Shown here piece after piece: positions 23,321 to 25,196 of a stretch of DNA of 25,196 nucleotides (within the stretch, counting starts at the first letter, position 1; each line of letters opens with the position of its first letter). The position numbers and the translations under genes are program-made. The notes under the pieces were generated by a model. That model was not told where the DNA came from and made no database searches. It saw only the letters and a program-made list of their open reading frames with translations. This stretch comes from an uncultured Oscillospiraceae bacterium (GTDB lineage: Bacteria; Bacillota; Clostridia; Oscillospirales; Acutalibacteraceae), in assembly GCA_900542375.1 (NCBI GenBank), contig UQNI01000021.1, forward strand, positions 1 to 25,196. The letters are read 5' to 3'.

Positions 23321-23537
23321 CGTCTTCCCCACTTTCAGCTTTCCCTTGTTCCAAAGCAGTCATCTGGGTAATTTTCTGCTCTGCTTTATTTAATTTGTCA
23401 TAGCAGAAAGATGCCAATTCCGTACCTTTTTCAAATAATTTTAACGATTCATCCAGTGAAGTTTCTCCGCTTTCCAGCTTTACTACGATTTCATTTAACT
23501 GATTCATAGCGGTTTCAAATGACATATTTTTATTCAT
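23313..23537 (-). CDS. xseB: Exodeoxyribonuclease VII small subunit
   Basis: XseB is the small subunit that associates in several copies with XseA to form exonuclease VII, which degrades single-stranded DNA to oligonucleotides. The 74-residue protein shows the family pattern MSFETAMNQLNEIVVKLESGE, read as two adjacent pieces at residues 5-25, then LDESLKLFEKG and an acidic tail. It is short and helical, as expected. It overlaps both neighbours by 8 bases: its ATG lies in ATGAATAA at the xseA stop, and its own stop lies in ATGAGTAA at the ispA start. Confidence 0.96.
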   Translation of the reverse strand: MNKNMSFETAMNQLNEIVVKLESGETSLDESLKLFEKGTELASFCYDKLNKAEQKITQMTALEQGKAESGEDDE

Positions 23538-24744
23538 TGCATTTCACCTCATCTACCGTACAATCCAATACACCATCTGATAGTGTAACCGTTATCTGCT
23601 GACCTGTGCAGACTTGTGCTGTACTTTTTATGGTTTGTTGATTTTTATCTTGTATAATAGCATAACCGCGGGACAATACCTGTAAAGGACTAAGTGTATG
23701 CAGTTGTCCGCTTAATTTACTCAAGCGATGTGCTTCTGCCTCTGTTTTACGCTTCATTGCCACAGAAAGCTGTTCCGTATAACGGTCCAGCCTCATTGTT
23801 TCCATAGCCACTCTTGTTTGCGGAGTTTGAAAAGATTTCGAAGCAACTAATCTATGTAATTGTTCATGGTAATTTCTCATACGCGCCCGAATCAAATGTG
23901 TCAATGTAAATTGATAGGAACGCAGCGTGTCTTTTAACTCCAGTTGGTCAGGAACAGCCAATTCAGCCGCCGCTGACGGGGTGGCCGCACGACAATCTGC
24001 AACAAAGTCGCATATAGTAACATCCGTTTCGTGTCCCACAGCCGAAATAATCGGAATAGAGGAAGCGGCAACGGCACGGGCAACTTTCTCTTCATTAAAT
24101 GCCCATAAATCTTCCATAGAACCGCCGCCTCTGCCTACAATCAGTACATCCACTGCTTTTTTCCGGTTAAACAATTCAATGGCCTGCACCACTTGTTCCG
24201 CAGCGCCTTCTCCCTGTACTTTTACAGGGCAAAGGATCAATTCTGCCAAAGGGTATCGACGTGCCATAATCTGCTGAATATCATGAATCACTGCGCCCGT
24301 CGGAGAAGTAATGACACCCACTTTATTTGGAAACTCAGGAAGCGGCTGTTTTTTATTGGTGTCAAACAAACCTTCTGCTGCCAGTTTTTCTTTTAACTGT
24401 TCGTAAGCCAAATTCAATGCACCCAGCCCGTCCGGCTGCATATCTTCGATATAAAGCTGATATTGACCGCTTTGTTCGTACAAAGATACCCTTCCGCGTA
24501 CCAACACCTTCATACCGTCTTTCGGTTCAAAGCGTAAGCGGCTTGCGTAGGAGGAAAACATAACCGCTTTGATGACACATTTTTCATCCTTCAAAGACAA
24601 ATATAAATGTCCCGAACGATAATGATTTGTAAAATTAGAAATCTCACCGCTGACAAACACCCTGTTGAGGGAAGAGTCTCCGTCCAGCAAAGATTTTACA
24701 TACATATTCAACTGTGAAATGGTTAAAACAGATAGTGCATTCAT
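23530..24744 (-). CDS. xseA: Exodeoxyribonuclease VII large subunit
   Basis: XseA is the catalytic subunit of exonuclease VII. The 404-residue protein has an N-terminal OB-fold (about 1-105; VSGEISNF, SGHLYLSLKD, VLVRGRVSLYE), then the core with PLPEFPNKVGVITSPTGA and DVLIVGRGGGS. These are followed by AVGHETDVTICDFVAD and RAATPSAAAELAVPD, and a coiled-coil region before the C-terminal LSRGYAII. Both catalytic-domain signature segments are intact. Its length is slightly below the 440-450 residues of E. coli XseA, with a shorter helical region, as often seen in Firmicutes. The ATG directly abuts the stop codon of the upstream TsaD-like gene. Confidence 0.96.
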   Translation of the reverse strand: MNALSVLTISQLNMYVKSLLDGDSSLNRVFVSGEISNFTNHYRSGHLYLSLKDEKCVIKAVMFSSYASRLRFEPKDGMKVLVRGRVSLYEQSGQYQLYIEDMQPDGLGALNLAYEQLKEKLAAEGLFDTNKKQPLPEFPNKVGVITSPTGAVIHDIQQIMARRYPLAELILCPVKVQGEGAAEQVVQAIELFNRKKAVDVLIVGRGGGSMEDLWAFNEEKVARAVAASSIPIISAVGHETDVTICDFVADCRAATPSAAAELAVPDQLELKDTLRSYQFTLTHLIRARMRNYHEQLHRLVASKSFQTPQTRVAMETMRLDRYTEQLSVAMKRKTEAEAHRLSKLSGQLHTLSPLQVLSRGYAIIQDKNQQTIKSTAQVCTGQQITVTLSDGVLDCTVDEVKCNE

Positions 24745-25196
24745 TTACAATTGACCTTCTTTCATAGCAGTTAATACTGCAATACCCGCTGCGTTATCCG
24801 CAGAATATTCCGGCGGTGCAAAACAAGCGCCATATTTTTCTGTCAACGCCTGACGAATGATGCTGTTTGACATCACTCCACCTGCAAATAACAACGGCAG
24901 ATTTCCGTACGTCTGCAATAATGTCTGTGCGGCATAATCCAAAGCTGCCAAAATAGAATCCAAGCAAAAACGTGCGATTTCTTCTTTTGGGTGCCCTGTT
25001 TCCAATAATCTTTTACATTGATTTTCAATGCCTGACAGAGAAAAATCCTGTCCTTTTACAGACGCTTTTACTTTACACGGCTGCTTCCATTGTAATGCCA
25101 ATTGCTCCAATTCTTTCCCTGCAGGAAAGGAAAGTCCCAACATCACACCAACACGGTCTACCGCTTGTCCTCCTTTTAAATCCAGTGAACAAGAAA
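24745..25196 (-). CDS. TsaD-like (peptidase M22/Kae1 family) protein, 5' end outside window
   Basis: This is the C-terminal part of an ASKHA-fold protein related to TsaD. The frame stays open to the right edge (…GGQAVDRVGVMLGL…), so the start is off-window and the GTG at 25146 is not a real start. The GGQAVDRVG piece parallels the DEAVDRVAR.LGL segment of TsaD. FAGGVMSNSIIRQAL parallels GGVAANS.LR, and PEYSADNAAGIAVL parallels the DNAAMIA motif. The divergence (VMSNS, AAGIAVL) suggests a TsaD paralogue rather than the true tRNA t6A synthase. Such paralogues, annotated as sialoglycoprotein endopeptidase-like, are seen beside xseA in some Clostridia. Its role is unknown; it shares an operon with xseA-xseB-ispA. 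Confidence 0.8.
   Translation of the reverse strand, partial: SCSLDLKGGQAVDRVGVMLGLSFPAGKELEQLALQWKQPCKVKASVKGQDFSLSGIENQCKRLLETGHPKEEIARFCLDSILAALDYAAQTLLQTYGNLPLLFAGGVMSNSIIRQALTEKYGACFAPPEYSADNAAGIAVLTAMKEGQL

Overview
The window is a chromosomal stretch from a low-GC, spore-forming Gram-positive bacterium, most likely an anaerobic member of the class Clostridia (Oscillospirales/Ruminococcaceae-like). This rests on gene content and order: rplU-prp-rpmA with a cleavable L27 N-terminus, Obg and Mini-RNase III, a lysine riboswitch with intrinsic terminator, a YycJ-type hydrolase next to rlmH, a DUF3788 gene, a TsaD-like gene next to xseA, strong AGGAGG ribosome binding sites, and a small gene with a sigma-G-like promoter. 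The species cannot be named from sequence reading alone. There is no phage, insertion sequence, CRISPR array, tRNA or rRNA gene; most of the window is housekeeping.

Layout. (1) 1-1353: queA on the minus strand with its terminator and promoter. (2) 1347-5065: the only long plus-strand operon, a lysine-biosynthesis unit: promoter, lysine riboswitch, terminator, asd, dapA, dapB and a stand-alone protein of two ACT domains resembling the regulatory half of aspartokinase. (3) 5343-7154, minus: YycJ-like hydrolase, rlmH, GNAT acetyltransferase. (4) 7184-9130, minus: murA followed by a probable orphan Imm70-type immunity protein. (5) 9298-10979, minus: a membrane-anchored LysM-G5-M23 cell-wall peptidase. 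(6) 11026-12340, minus: a divergent zinc-dependent phospholipase C-like gene coupled to luxS, then a 606-base gap without a convincing gene. (7) 12947-16802, minus: rsmF-like rRNA methyltransferase, ilvE, an RluA-family pseudouridine synthase and a DUF3788 gene. (8) 16829-17102, plus: a tiny Asn/Gln-rich protein gene with its own sigma-G-like promoter, Shine-Dalgarno site and terminator. (9) 17262-19377, minus: an HSL-family esterase and a YitT-family membrane protein. (10) 19486-22397, minus: rplU-prp-rpmA with an L21 leader, then obgE-mrnC. (11) 22436-25196, minus: a TsaD-like gene cut by the window edge, xseA, xseB and ispA with stop/start contacts or 8-base overlaps.

How they work together. 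Asd, DapA and DapB carry aspartyl phosphate to tetrahydrodipicolinate for lysine and peptidoglycan. The riboswitch shuts the operon when lysine is high, and the ACT protein may add a protein-level lysine sensor. MurA starts peptidoglycan precursor synthesis and the M23 protein acts on the finished wall. A large share of the rest serves ribosomes and RNA: L21, L27, Prp, Obg, Mini-RNase III, RlmH, RsmF, RluA-type synthase, QueA.

The points most worth following up are the Asn/Gln-rich mini-protein under a sigma-G-like promoter, the kinase-less ACT protein, the lone Imm70-like gene, the luxS-linked phospholipase-like gene, and the structured but gene-free 12341-12946 region. I did not find a clear multi-gene undescribed system.
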